Shown here: piece by piece, positions 17,061 through 25,928 of the stretch
How the letters are laid out: each line of letters starts with the position of its first letter
Position numbering within the stretch: position 1 is the stretch's first letter
Source of the DNA: [Flavobacterium] thermophilum
GTDB lineage: Bacteria > Bacillota > Bacilli > Bacillales > Anoxybacillaceae
Direction: 5' to 3'
NCBI GenBank assembly: GCA_900450595.1
Contig: UGGS01000001.1
Location: 620,001 to 684,000, forward strand
Length of the DNA: 64,000 nt
Made by a program: the position numbers and the translations under genes
The notes under the pieces: model-generated
Database searches by the model: none
Told to the model about the DNA's origin: nothing
Seen by the model: the letters and a program-made list of their open reading frames with translations, nothing else

Positions 17061-18032
17061 TTACTGGCCTTGCAGAAAATATTTTTCAATATCATCCAAC
17101 ATCAAGTGGGCCGCAAGTACTCCGCCAGCCGTGTTCCAAATCGTGTCGCTCACTTTGTACACTTTGCCTTGTTTCGCGACATTTAAGTTTTGAAAGAGCG
17201 GGTCGTTGATCCATTCTTTTTCGATTTCGCTTGCTTTGCCGTCGCCGGTTTCATATGTAAAGTAGAACAAGATATCGCCATCCATGGCTGGGATGCGTTC
17301 TTTCGTCACGCCGGTTTCCGCAAAGTCGTTTACGTTTTGCGATTCCGGGCGGGCGAAGCCGAGTTGGTCTAAAATGACGCCGGAGAACGAGTCTTTATGG
17401 TAAATGCGCACGTCGCCGGCCATAAAGCGGACGATCGATACTTTCATCTTCAGTTTATCGCCAAGTTTCGCTTTTAAGTCTTCGATGCGCTTGTCGTATT
17501 CAGCGATGACTTGCTTTCCTTTCTCTTCTTTGTTCACGGCTTTCGCATAGAGCATGAAGTTGTCTTTCCAGTTGCCGCGCAGCGTTTCCGCAAACACAGT
17601 CGGAGCGATTTGTTTCAGTTGCTCGTAAATTTTTTCATGGCGCATTTTGTTTCCGATGATTAAGTCTGGTTTTAACGCGGCGATCGCTTCCACGTTTGGC
17701 TCCGATTCGAGACCGAGCTCTTTGACGCCATCCATTTGGTCTTTAATGTGGTCGTACCACGGATCGCCCGTCCACGATTTGACCGCGCCGACCGGCTTCA
17801 CGCCTAGCGCGAGCAGCGCTTCCGTTCCTTCGTTCGTTAAAATGACGACCCGTTTTGGCGTCCCTTTGATTTCTGTTGTTTCCATGGCGTGTTCGACCGT
17901 ATAGCTTCCTTCAGATTTCGGTTCCTTGTTTTCCGCCGGCTCGGCCGTTTCTTCCTGTTTTCCGCCGCAGCCGGCAAGAAGAAGGAGAGAAAGGATGAAG
18001 GCGGAAAGAAGGGTGAGATGTCGTGATTTCAC
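17061..18032 (-). CDS. Iron-siderophore ABC transporter substrate-binding lipoprotein
   Basis: 323 residues with a lipobox (LLLAGC near residue 22), an acidic linker, then a class III (FhuD/YfiY-like) binding fold: KRVVILTNEGTEALLALGVKPVG, EPNVEAIAALKPDLIIGNKMRHEKIYEQL, APTVFAETLRG and QGKVYKVSDTIWNTAGG. Captures a ferric siderophore outside the membrane and hands it to an ABC permease. It is divergent from a permease/ATPase remnant. Fur-box-like sites lie in its promoter region. The partner permease in this locus is destroyed, so it must rely on another permease or be idle. Confidence 0.85.
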   Translation of the reverse strand: MKSRHLTLLSAFILSLLLLAGCGGKQEETAEPAENKEPKSEGSYTVEHAMETTEIKGTPKRVVILTNEGTEALLALGVKPVGAVKSWTGDPWYDHIKDQMDGVKELGLESEPNVEAIAALKPDLIIGNKMRHEKIYEQLKQIAPTVFAETLRGNWKDNFMLYAKAVNKEEKGKQVIAEYDKRIEDLKAKLGDKLKMKVSIVRFMAGDVRIYHKDSFSGVILDQLGFARPESQNVNDFAETGVTKERIPAMDGDILFYFTYETGDGKASEIEKEWINDPLFQNLNVAKQGKVYKVSDTIWNTAGGVLAAHLMLDDIEKYFLQGQ

Positions 18033-18054
18033 TAGCCAATCCCCCCTTTGTATT

Positions 18055-18069
18055 TGATAATGAATTTCA
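18055..18069. promoter_or_regulatory. Fur-box-like site 1
   Basis: TGATAATGAATTTCA matches the 7-1-7 Fur consensus TGATAATNATTATCA with two mismatches. It lies just upstream of the binding-protein gene start. Confidence 0.55.
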
Positions 18070-18093
18070 TTTACATTGATAAATAAATAAGAT

Positions 18094-18108
18094 TGAGAAT
18101 CATTGTCA
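18094..18108. promoter_or_regulatory. Fur-box-like site 2
   Basis: TGAGAATCATTGTCA matches the 7-1-7 Fur consensus with two mismatches, in the middle of the divergent region. Confidence 0.65.
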
Positions 18109-18153
18109 ACTATAAATAAAAAATCATAAGAAAATGCGAAAAAACATTGACGA

Positions 18154-18168
18154 TGAGAGTCATTATCA
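18154..18168. promoter_or_regulatory. Fur-box-like site 3
   Basis: TGAGAGTCATTATCA matches the 7-1-7 Fur consensus with two mismatches. It faces the rightward permease/ATPase/reductase unit. Confidence 0.65.
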
Positions 18169-18219
18169 AATAGACTTGACGATAGAGATATAGAGAATGA
18201 AGCAAGGGAGATCTCAGAG

Positions 18220-18340
18220 ATGCTGGTGACAAACCGTCAAAAAATGGTTGGCCTTATCGGTTTGCTGATTGTGCTGCTTGCCGCCATGTGGATGAGCATC
18301 GTTTGTGGATATACCGACACGAGTTGGCGGCAGGCGGCGC
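18220..18340 (+). pseudogene. Siderophore ABC permease (FecCD type), N-terminal remnant
   Basis: The start follows AAGGGAGAT and encodes [24 protein letters not shown], a first membrane helix typical of FecCD permeases, then TDTSWRQA. After about 40 codons the sequence passes without a break into the ABC ATPase coding sequence in a different frame. The rest of the permease (about 290 codons) is gone. Confidence 0.75.
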
Positions 18341-18977
18341 TGTCTTGCTTGATGGAAAAGAGATTGCCAAGCAGCCGACCAAGGAAATCGCCCGCCGTTT
18401 GGCCATTTTGCCGCAGTCGCCTGTGGCTCCGGAAGGATTGACGGTCCTTCAGCTCGTCAAGCAAGGGCGTTACCCATATCAAACGTGGCTCAAGCAATGG
18501 AGCGACGAAGATGAGCGCGCCGTTGCGCGCGCTTTGTCAGCAACAGGACTGACAGAGCTTGCCGAGCGGCCGGTTGATTCGCTGTCCGGCGGCCAGCGCC
18601 AGCGCGCATGGATTGCCATGACGCTGGCGCAAGAAACGGACATCATCTTGCTTGACGAGCCGACCACTTACTTAGATTTGGCGCATCAAATTGATATTTT
18701 GGATTTATTGTTCGAACTCAATGCAACAGAACAGCGGACGATCGTCATGGTGCTTCACGATTTAAATTTGGCGTGCCGCTATGCGCATCATCTCGTCGCC
18801 ATTCGCAACAAAACGGTGTACGCCGAAGGGAAGCCGGAGGATGTCATTTCCCGCCAGCTCGTGAAAGATGTGTTCCAAATGGACTGTCAAATTACGTACG
18901 ATCCGCTCTTTGGCACTCCGCTTTGCATTCCGTACGGCAAAGGGCGGCGCATCCTACAGAAAGAAGGCGTATCGTGA
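18335..18977 (+). pseudogene. Siderophore ABC transporter ATPase (FecE type) lacking Walker A
   Basis: The coding frame resumes at [28 protein letters not shown], which corresponds to about residue 50 of FecE/YusV-type ATPases. Q-loop, signature ([10 protein letters not shown]), Walker B ([13 protein letters not shown]) and switch histidine (VLHDLNL) are present, but the Walker A lysine region is missing, so the product cannot bind ATP normally. The junction with the permease remnant lies in GC-rich repeats (GGCGGCAGGCGGCG at 18330-18343). An ATG at 18288 opens this frame but no ribosome site precedes it. Confidence 0.8.
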
Positions 18978-19714
18978 TGAGGTTAAGTGAAGAAGAAGTG
19001 AAAGCGTTGGAAACGTACCGTTTTTCGAGCGAAGCTGCTGATGTCTCGTCATCGATGTTGTTGGCCCGGCTGCTGAATGATGACGGGCAGCTCGCGAAGT
19101 ATGTGGCGCACGTCCGCGCCGAGATGGGGGCGGCAAACGACGCGGTTGCCGCTTCGATGCTCGTTAAGCGCCTAAGCTTTTTGGCGCCGATGGCCTTATA
19201 CGCCATGTCGGTGTGGAACAAGCGGCTTGTGCTCGATCCTGAGCGAATTTGGCTTGATACGGACGGCGAAGGGGAAATGTGGATGCCGCGCTTTCGCCTT
19301 GCGCCGCCGGAAGCGGAGATGTGCGGCATTGAGCGCAGCGGTTGGCGCGAGCAGGCCGTTCGCGACGTGTTCGCCGGCTTGTTCGCTCCGCTCATCGTCC
19401 GGTTGCGGCGCCTGACGCGTGTATCGCCGCTCATCTTATGGGAAAATGTCGCGATTTATGTGTACTGGGTATATGAACGTTGGCTTGAGGATGAGTCGCT
19501 TGCCCCGGTCGCCGACCGGCTGCGCGATGATTTTTATTTCCTTGTTTATGACGCAGACGGCCGCCTGTTTGGCCAAAAAGACAATCCGCTCCGTCGCTTT
19601 TGGAAAGGCGCGAGCGGCATGCAGCGGACAACGTGCTGCCTATACGTGCAAACCAACGGGGGGACATGCTGCCAAACGTGCCCACTCAAAGCCCGCCAGC
19701 GGCAAACCGGATGA
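18977..19714 (+). CDS. FhuF-like siderophore-iron reductase, [2Fe-2S] protein
   Basis: 245 residues. The C-terminus carries TTCCLYVQTNGGTCCQTCP (about residues 217-235), matching the CC-x10-C-x2-C cluster of FhuF-type ferric reductases, which release iron from siderophores in the cytoplasm. The ATG overlaps the ATPase stop codon, so the original unit was permease-ATPase-reductase. The longer open frame upstream is a shadow of the ATPase. The gene is intact but depends on a damaged upstream unit for transcription and coupling. Confidence 0.75.
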   Translation: MRLSEEEVKALETYRFSSEAADVSSSMLLARLLNDDGQLAKYVAHVRAEMGAANDAVAASMLVKRLSFLAPMALYAMSVWNKRLVLDPERIWLDTDGEGEMWMPRFRLAPPEAEMCGIERSGWREQAVRDVFAGLFAPLIVRLRRLTRVSPLILWENVAIYVYWVYERWLEDESLAPVADRLRDDFYFLVYDADGRLFGQKDNPLRRFWKGASGMQRTTCCLYVQTNGGTCCQTCPLKARQRQTG

Positions 19715-19848
19715 CTGGGAGGCCGCCGGTGGGCAGTTTCATGTTTTTGACAAAATGTTTGCGAAATTTGTTGATTTTTGCCGGTATTTTCGTGAAAATG
19801 GAAGTGTGGACATCGCTTATTTTGGTGAAACGGCGAGGTAGCAATTGC

Positions 19849-21828
19849 ATGGACAAATATACGGCCTTTTTCCATCACTTCACAGAAGCAGTGGTCATCT
19901 TGAATTTGCAAGGCGTGATCATTTACAACAATCCGGCTTTTGCCGGCTTGGCGCTGAGTGAAGAAGAACAGAGGACGCTGTCCGTCGAAGGACGGGCGTT
20001 GGTTGAACGGGTGAAACAGCGCCCGGCTGCCTTTCGCTGGGAGTTGCTTGGCGGCTTATTGGTTGCGGGGGTGTCGCCGATCATCGGTGAAAACGGACAG
20101 ACGGCCGCCGTCTTATGCGTTCTTCGCCGCCAAGCGGAGGAGAGCGGCCTGCAAGCGCGGCTTGCCGAAGCGGAACGGCGTCTGCAGCTGATTGTTGAGC
20201 ATTCGAACGATTACGTGTTGATTTTTTCTCCCAATCGTGAGTTGTCATACATTCCGCCGTCATGGAAGCGAAAAACAAACAAGCGTCTTCCAGTGTCATA
20301 CGAAGAGGTGCTGACATTTGTCCACCCTGATGACGCCCCGGTCGTGGCACAAAAATTGGCTGAGCTGTACGATACATACGAGACGCAATCCGCCGAATTT
20401 CGCAAGCAAGGCGAGAAAGGCGAATGGGTTTGGATGGAGGCGCAAGGGAAGGCGATCATCGATGAAGCGGGGACGCTCGATTGCGTCATTGTAACCGTGA
20501 AAAACATCAGCGAGCGGAAACGGTATGAAGAGAAGCTCCGTCAGCTTGCCTACTTCGATTCGCTTACCGGCATCGCCAACCGCAGCTATTTCGAGCGGCA
20601 TATTCATGAGCTGGTCGCGAGTCAGACGCCGTTTGCCCTTTGCTATTTGGATTTTGACAAATTCAAATGGATCAACGATCATTTTTCCCATCAAGCCGGC
20701 GATTACTTTTTGCGCGAGGCGGTCAAGCGCGTCGAGCGGGCGTTGCGTCCCGGCGACTTTTTTGCCCGCATCGGCGGTGATGAGTTTGTTCTCTTGTTGC
20801 CAAACATCACGAAAACGGAGATGACCGCCTTGGCCGAACGGCTTGTCAGCTCGTTTCACGAGCCGTTTTATTACGAAAAACAGCTGATTCAATCAACATT
20901 GTCGATCGGCATCGCTTTTTTCCCGAAAGACAGCGATCGGATCGAGCAAGTGATGAAATACGCCGATCAAGCGTTGTACGAAGTGAAAGAGCGGGGGCGG
21001 AACGGCTATGCCTTTTACCGGCCGACCGAGCATCGGCAGGCGGTGATTGAGCAAGATTTGCCGTTTGCTATTATGCGCGGGCAGTTGTATTTATGCTATC
21101 AGCCGAAAGTGCAACTTGCTAAAGGAAAGGCGATGGGGGTTGAGGCGCTTTTGCGCTGGCGTCATCCGTCGCTCGGTGAAATTCCGCCGCTCGATTTCAT
21201 TCCGTTGGCGGAGGAAAGCGGGTTTATTTTTGAAATTACATTATGGGTGTTGGAACAGGCGTCCCGTCAAGTGAAAGAGTGGGAAAGAAAATCTCCGGGC
21301 CTCAAGCTTGCCGTCAACTTGTCGCCGTTTTTGCTCAATCGTCCGGAGCTCATCGAGCATGTGAAGCGCATTTTGCGGGAGACGGGGCTTTCGCCCGATC
21401 GTCTCATTTTGGAAGTGACCGAAAGCGGACTGATGGAAAACATCGAAACAGGGCAGCACATTTTAACCGAATTGCAACGTCTCGGTGTGCAGGCGGCGAT
21501 CGATGACTTTGGAACCGGTTTTTCATCGTTGGCTTACATCCGCAATTTGCCGGTGTCGCTGTTGAAAATCGACCGCAGTTTTATTCAAGGCATTGCGGAA
21601 AATTCGAAAGATGCAACGATCGTTGATACGATCATTCATTTAGCAAAAAGCCTGGATATTGAAGTATTGGCCGAAGGAGTGGAGACCGAATCGCAGGTGG
21701 CGCTTCTTTCGCAAATGCATTGCGACTACGCGCAAGGATTTTATTTCAGCCGCTCGCTCGAAGCGGAAAAGTTGCAGCAATGGCTAGAAGAACACAACCG
21801 CAACGCTTGCGGCGAACCGCCGGCGTAG
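19849..21828 (+). CDS. PAS-PAS-GGDEF-EAL protein (cyclic di-GMP enzyme)
   Basis: 659 residues. Two PAS regions (about 5-105 and 115-230, the second ending VIVTVKNISERKRYEEKL) are followed by a GGDEF domain with intact GGDEF and an RPGD inhibitory site five residues before it. The EAL domain carries GVEALLRW, NLSP, EVTES, IDDFGTGFSSL and EGVET, so both synthesis and breakdown of c-di-GMP look possible. No membrane helix was seen, so it is a cytoplasmic sensor. ATG 19849 follows GCGAGG; the longer open frame is a shadow of the FhuF-like gene. Confidence 0.9.
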   Translation: MDKYTAFFHHFTEAVVILNLQGVIIYNNPAFAGLALSEEEQRTLSVEGRALVERVKQRPAAFRWELLGGLLVAGVSPIIGENGQTAAVLCVLRRQAEESGLQARLAEAERRLQLIVEHSNDYVLIFSPNRELSYIPPSWKRKTNKRLPVSYEEVLTFVHPDDAPVVAQKLAELYDTYETQSAEFRKQGEKGEWVWMEAQGKAIIDEAGTLDCVIVTVKNISERKRYEEKLRQLAYFDSLTGIANRSYFERHIHELVASQTPFALCYLDFDKFKWINDHFSHQAGDYFLREAVKRVERALRPGDFFARIGGDEFVLLLPNITKTEMTALAERLVSSFHEPFYYEKQLIQSTLSIGIAFFPKDSDRIEQVMKYADQALYEVKERGRNGYAFYRPTEHRQAVIEQDLPFAIMRGQLYLCYQPKVQLAKGKAMGVEALLRWRHPSLGEIPPLDFIPLAEESGFIFEITLWVLEQASRQVKEWERKSPGLKLAVNLSPFLLNRPELIEHVKRILRETGLSPDRLILEVTESGLMENIETGQHILTELQRLGVQAAIDDFGTGFSSLAYIRNLPVSLLKIDRSFIQGIAENSKDATIVDTIIHLAKSLDIEVLAEGVETESQVALLSQMHCDYAQGFYFSRSLEAEKLQQWLEEHNRNACGEPPA

Positions 21829-21904
21829 CCGATCATTTCCGTTCATTCTTTTCCTCGGCTTGCCGCAAACTACACTTGATGACTAGGCAAGAGGAGGAAA
21901 AACC

Positions 21905-22204
21905 ATGGAATTTGCGCCAAGAAGCGTCGTGATCGACGAGTTTATCGACACGCTTGAGCCGATGATGGAAGCGTATGGCCTCGACCAAGTCGGCATTTTT
22001 GAAGAGCATGGTGAAGGCAATCGCTATTATATCGGTTATACGATCAACAAAGACGACGAGATGATCACCATTCACATGCCGTTTGTCAAAAACGAACGCG
22101 GTGAACTGGCGCTTGAGAAGCAGGAATGGACCGTTCGAAAAGACGGTCGGGAGAAAAAAGGCTTTCATTCGCTGCAAGAGGCGATGAAAGAAATCATCCA
22201 TTAA
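21905..22204 (+). CDS. DUF5634-type small protein
   Basis: 99 residues, acidic, with [54 protein letters not shown], a mixed alpha/beta domain I associate with DUF5634. Function unknown. AAGAGGAGGAAAAACC is an excellent ribosome site. Confidence 0.65.
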   Translation: MEFAPRSVVIDEFIDTLEPMMEAYGLDQVGIFEEHGEGNRYYIGYTINKDDEMITIHMPFVKNERGELALEKQEWTVRKDGREKKGFHSLQEAMKEIIH

Positions 22205-22210
22205 CAAGCA

Positions 22211-22234
22211 GGCGGCCCAGCTCGGCCGCTTTTT
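22211..22234 (+). terminator. Rho-independent terminator
   Basis: GCGGCC (22212-22217) pairs with GGCCGC (22224-22229), followed by TTTTT. Confidence 0.7.
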
Positions 22235-22256
22235 CGCCATCGAAAGGGAGAGGATC

Positions 22257-22424
22257 ATGATTGCGGAACTTCAGATCGCGGATGAGAAAACGGCCGCTAT
22301 GGTGCTGCGCCTGCAGCGGCGCGCGTATACGATCGAGGCGCAGATCATCGGCAGCACGGCGCTCCCGCCGCTTCACGATACGATCGCTTCTCTGCAACGA
22401 TGCGGCGAGCGCTTTTTTGGCTAG
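22257..22424 (+). pseudogene. GNAT acetyltransferase, N-terminal fragment
   Basis: AAAGGGAGAGGATC precedes ATG. The 55 codons encode MIAELQIADEKTAAMVLRLQ and end LQRCGERFFG at a stop, like the first third of GNAT acyltransferases (the next residues in such proteins form the beta strand after FFG). Nothing after the stop continues the fold, and phoE starts 60 bases later, so the acetyl-CoA site is deleted. Confidence 0.65.
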
Positions 22425-22485
22425 CTTGCCTGAGCAGGCGATTGAATGATCGATAGATGAATAGAGAGGAGAAGCAAAGGAACAC

Positions 22486-23112
22486 ATGGGGACAACCTTG
22501 TATTTGACCAGACATGGGGAAACGAAGTGGAACGTCGAAAAGCGGATGCAAGGATGGCAAGACTCGCCGCTCACGGAAAAAGGGCGGCAAGACGCCATGC
22601 GGCTTGGAAAGCGGCTTGAAGCGGTGGAATTGGCCGCGATTTACACAAGCACAAGCGGCCGGGCGCTGGAAACGGCCGAGCTCGTCCGCGGCGGGCGGCT
22701 CATTCCGATCTATCAAGACGAGCGGCTGCGCGAGATTCGTCTTGGCGATTGGGAAGGCAAGACGCATGACGAGATCCGGGAAATGGATCCGATCGCGTTC
22801 GACCATTTTTGGAACGCCCCCCATCTGTACGCTCCACAGCGTGGCGAGCGGTTTTGCGACGTGCAACAGCGGGCGCTTGAAGCGGTGCGGCGCATCATCG
22901 AGCGGCACGAGGGAGAAACGGTGTTAATCGTCACCCACGGCGTCGTGCTGAAAACACTTATGGCGGCGTTCAAGGGCGCGCCGCTTGACCAGCTGTGGGC
23001 GCCGCCGTATATGTACGGCACGAGCGTGACGATTGTGGAGGTGAATGCGGACGTGTTTCACCTGGTTGTGGAAGGCGATGTTTCCCATCTAGAAGAAGTC
23101 AAGGAAGTATAG
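22486..23112 (+). CDS. phoE: Broad-specificity histidine phosphatase PhoE
   Basis: 208 residues with the phosphoglycerate-mutase-like RHGETKWN motif (catalytic His near residue 10), TSTSGRALETAELV, ERLREIRLGDWEG and VTHGVVLKTL (second catalytic His). The sequence reads like the structurally studied G. stearothermophilus PhoE/YhfR. Hydrolyses phosphate monoesters in the cytoplasm; the natural substrate is uncertain. GAGGAGAAGCAAAGGAACAC precedes ATG. Confidence 0.92.
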   Translation: MGTTLYLTRHGETKWNVEKRMQGWQDSPLTEKGRQDAMRLGKRLEAVELAAIYTSTSGRALETAELVRGGRLIPIYQDERLREIRLGDWEGKTHDEIREMDPIAFDHFWNAPHLYAPQRGERFCDVQQRALEAVRRIIERHEGETVLIVTHGVVLKTLMAAFKGAPLDQLWAPPYMYGTSVTIVEVNADVFHLVVEGDVSHLEEVKEV

Positions 23113-23313
23113 ATAGGGAAGAAGGATGGAGAATTGGAGGCGGCGCTGTTTCTTCGGTTCATCGCCATAATATGCGCTTGGCCAATCGGATCGGTTTCTT
23201 GCGCCATCATGCAACCTCATTCATGATTCAAGAAATGGATGAAAGCTATGAGTGGGCGCCTTCCAGTACAACGTTTGGTGAAGAACTGCTTTTTCTTATC
23301 AAGTCTAGTTGTC
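23113..23313. other. Intergenic, possible decayed coding remnant
   Basis: About 200 bases between phoE and the feo terminator. A plus-strand frame reads MRLANRIGFLRHHATSFMIQEMDESYEW, which looks protein-like, but has no ribosome site and no family I recognise. Confidence 0.25.
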
Positions 23314-23355
23314 CAAAAAAACAGCCCCGTTTTCCTCGATCGGGAAGCGGGGCTG
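23314..23355 (-). terminator. Rho-independent terminator of feoAB
   Basis: CAGCCCCG (23322-23329) pairs with CGGGGCTG (23348-23355); on the minus strand the stem is followed by TTTTTTTGG. Confidence 0.85.
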
Positions 23356-23361
23356 CGCCGT

Positions 23362-24756
23362 TTATACGAGCCCGAGCCATCTCGCCAGCTGTGCGGTCGT
23401 AAAGGTGACCGCAATGGCAATCGCTGTCGGCAAGGCAAAGGCGACGAACGTCCATTTTGCGCTTTTCGTTTCTTTGTAAATGTTGACGAGCGTCGTGCCG
23501 CATGGGTAGTGAAGCAAGGAAAACAGCATCATATTAAGGGCGGTGAGCCACGTCCAGCCGTGGTCGAGCAAAAGTTGTTTAAGAGAATGCAGACCATCGG
23601 CTTCGATGAGCGCCCCCGCGGATAAATAGCCCATCAGCAAAATCGGCACGACAATTTCATTGGCTGGCAAGCCTAAAATGAACGCCATCAAAATGTAGCC
23701 ATCCAATCCCAATGATTGGGCAAATGGGTCAAGCCAGTGGGCGAAAGCGGCCAGCGCGGTTGTGTCGCCGATATGAAGATTGGCGAGAATCCATGTGATT
23801 ACGCCGGCTGGCGCCGCAACCGTTACCGCCCGTTTCAGCACATAGAGTGATTTGTCGAGGGTGGTCCGGATGATCGTCTCCATGATTTTCGGGCGTCGGT
23901 ACGGCGGCAGCTCCAGCGTGTAATGGGTCGGAATGCCGCGCAAGGCCGTCTTGGATAAGACCCATGAAACGGTCAACGTGACGACGATGCCAAACAACAC
24001 CATGGCGACGACCACACCTGCTGTCACGAACGTGTTCCATCCACCTGTATAGCCGGCTGCCATAAATAAGGAAGAAAGCAAAATCAGCGTTGGCCAACGT
24101 CCATTGCAGGGGACGAAGTTGTTGGTCAAAATGGCCAGCATTCGTTCGCGCGGTGATTCGATAATGCGCGTCGACATGATGGCCGCCGCGTTGCAGCCGA
24201 AGCCCATGGCCATCGTCAGTGATTGTTTGCCATGCGCTCCCGCTTTTTGAAACAAGCGATCCATGTTAAAGGCGACACGCGGCAAGTAGCCATAATTTTC
24301 GAGCAAAGCGAATACGGGAAAGAAAATCGCCATCGGCGGCAGCATCACGCTGACGACCCAAGCCGTGCCGCGGTATAGGCCAAGTACAATGAGGCCGTGC
24401 AACCAGTCGGGGGCGTGAATCGCTTGAAAGGCCATGGTGAGATACGTTTCGATCGTTCCGAACAAGCGGGCGAGCGAATCGGAAAATACGTTGGCGCCGG
24501 CGATCGTCATGTAAAGGACAGCGGCGAGAAGCGCCAGCATAATGGGAAATCCCCACCGCTTCGACGTGACGATCCGGTCAATTTGTTCCGTTCGATCGCG
24601 TTTTGCGGCCGCTGTATGCGTGACACATTCTTGAGAAAGCGCAGCGGACGTTTGGAAAATGGCAGACACGATCTGTTCACGCGTGTCAGCCGGTGCTAAT
24701 GACTTGGCTTCGTTCATGAGCTGGTCAAACTGATTTGACAGATCCGCAGCAGGCAT
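23362..24756 (-). CDS. FeoB membrane (nucleoside-recognition/Gate) half
   Basis: 464 residues: a short cytoplasmic part (residues 1-70, TREQIVSAIFQTSAAL) and about nine membrane spans with FeoB Gate motifs (LYRGTAWVVSVMLPPMAIFFPVFALLENYGYLPRVAF, MGFGCNAAAIMSTRII, NNFVPCNGRWPTLI, GLPANEIVVPILLMGYL). Transports ferrous iron with the separate GTPase. The ATG at 24756 has AAGGAGG eight bases upstream and lies inside the last codons of the GTPase gene (32-base overlap), which argues for a real gene pair rather than a random frameshift. Confidence 0.85.
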   Translation of the reverse strand: MPAADLSNQFDQLMNEAKSLAPADTREQIVSAIFQTSAALSQECVTHTAAAKRDRTEQIDRIVTSKRWGFPIMLALLAAVLYMTIAGANVFSDSLARLFGTIETYLTMAFQAIHAPDWLHGLIVLGLYRGTAWVVSVMLPPMAIFFPVFALLENYGYLPRVAFNMDRLFQKAGAHGKQSLTMAMGFGCNAAAIMSTRIIESPRERMLAILTNNFVPCNGRWPTLILLSSLFMAAGYTGGWNTFVTAGVVVAMVLFGIVVTLTVSWVLSKTALRGIPTHYTLELPPYRRPKIMETIIRTTLDKSLYVLKRAVTVAAPAGVITWILANLHIGDTTALAAFAHWLDPFAQSLGLDGYILMAFILGLPANEIVVPILLMGYLSAGALIEADGLHSLKQLLLDHGWTWLTALNMMLFSLLHYPCGTTLVNIYKETKSAKWTFVAFALPTAIAIAVTFTTAQLARWLGLV

Positions 24757-25459
24757 ACGCGTTCCCCTCCTTGATCAATCGTTGCGGCGGTTGTTTCAGC
24801 GCTTGAAGCAGCGATGCATCACCGTCAAGGAGACGAAGAGCGATCCAGCGAGCAGGATGCGTGTCACCCATCAGTTCCTTGACAAGGGGCAAGAGCTTGG
24901 CAATGCCTCGTTCGATTTCCGGACTGTACCGGATGGAAAGCGGGGTGGTGTGAATGCGGCCATGCGCCATGGCATCCACCGCATCAAGCAGTGCATCGAT
25001 TCCTTCCCGGTTGCGGGCCGAAATCGGCACGACCGGCACACCGAGTTTGGCAGCCAATTTTTTTGTGTTGATGTGAAAGCCTTTCTTTTTCGCTTCATCC
25101 ATCAAATTGATAGCGATAATGACGCGGTCGGTCATTTCCAATACTTGAAGCGCTAGATTCAAGTTGCGTTCTAATGCCGTCGCATCGACGACAACGACCG
25201 TGACGTCAGGACGTTGAAACAGAAGAAAATCGCGCGTCACCTCTTCATCGGCTGAATTGGAATAGAGCGAATACGTTCCCGGCAAGTCGACGATCCGGTA
25301 CAATGCGCCGCGGTGGCGGCATTCTCCTTCCGCATGAGTGACCGTTTTCCCGGGCCAGTTGCCGGTATGTTGGCGCAGGCCCGTTAAGACATTGAACAAC
25401 GTGCTTTTGCCGGTGTTCGGATTTCCCATTAAGGCAACGGTATATGTTTTATCCATCAT
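24725..25459 (-). CDS. feoB: FeoB GTPase half
   Basis: About 244 residues with G1 GNPNTGKST, G3 DLPGTYSL, G4 NLMDE and G5 SARNREGI, the FeoB G-domain, then a helical GDI-like region (residues about 175-235). It ends QRLIKEGNAYACCGSVKSV instead of entering the membrane domain. The ATG at 25459 overlaps the feoA end; TTG 25465 and ATG 25456 are alternatives. The protein must work together with the separately made membrane half. Confidence 0.85.
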   Translation of the reverse strand: MMDKTYTVALMGNPNTGKSTLFNVLTGLRQHTGNWPGKTVTHAEGECRHRGALYRIVDLPGTYSLYSNSADEEVTRDFLLFQRPDVTVVVVDATALERNLNLALQVLEMTDRVIIAINLMDEAKKKGFHINTKKLAAKLGVPVVPISARNREGIDALLDAVDAMAHGRIHTTPLSIRYSPEIERGIAKLLPLVKELMGDTHPARWIALRLLDGDASLLQALKQPPQRLIKEGNAYACCGSVKSV

Positions 25460-25706
25460 GATCAATCGTCTCCCCGTAAATATAGTCGCTTTCTTCTTTC
25501 CTTAATGCGATCGTCGTGCCACAAACGCGATAGGCGGTCGGGTCGCCAAGCGGGCTTCTTTGTCCCACCTTCACTTCCCCGCCGGGTACAAATCCCAAAT
25601 CAAGCAATCGTCGTTTTAACACAGGATCAGGAACATCAACCTTTTCGATGCGAAATCGATCGCCCGGTTTCATATCGGAGAGGCGGCAACGTTTTCCTTG
25701 TGCCAT
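25449..25706 (-). CDS. feoA: FeoA ferrous iron transport protein
   Basis: 85 residues with an SH3-like FeoA fold (LSDMKPGDRFRIEKV, RRLLDLGFVPGGEVKVGQRSPLGDPTAYRVCGTTIALRKEES). Small cytoplasmic partner of FeoB. ATG 25706 has CGGAGGG upstream; an in-frame extension to 25745 lacks a site. No Fur box was recognised in the 220 bases upstream. Confidence 0.9.
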   Translation of the reverse strand: MAQGKRCRLSDMKPGDRFRIEKVDVPDPVLKRRLLDLGFVPGGEVKVGQRSPLGDPTAYRVCGTTIALRKEESDYIYGETIDHDG

Positions 25707-25928
25707 AAAAGTTTCCCTCCGGTTAATATTTTTTACTAAAGACATTTTTTTTGCTTAGACCAACTTTTGAATTTATCATATTCCAGTTGCCTCGCTGTTG
25801 TCAACCCATTTGCTTCTTCTTTTTCTGACAGAGTTGTCGAACCAACAACTATTCAAAACAGTAGGAAATCATGTTATCATATGAATAGTCTGAACAAATT
25901 ATCGGCAGAAAGGCGGTGACGGCGTCCA

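Noticed and set aside
18773..18976. N-terminal extension of the FhuF-like gene
   Set aside because: It is a shadow of the ATPase sequence in another frame; the ATG at 18977 overlaps the ATPase stop as in an operon.
19600..19848. N-terminal extension of the GGDEF-EAL protein
   Set aside because: It overlaps the end of the FhuF-like gene out of frame and has no ribosome site.
23362..25459. FeoB as a sequencing-error frameshift
   Set aside because: The strong ribosome site before the second ATG favours a true split, although relatives should be checked.
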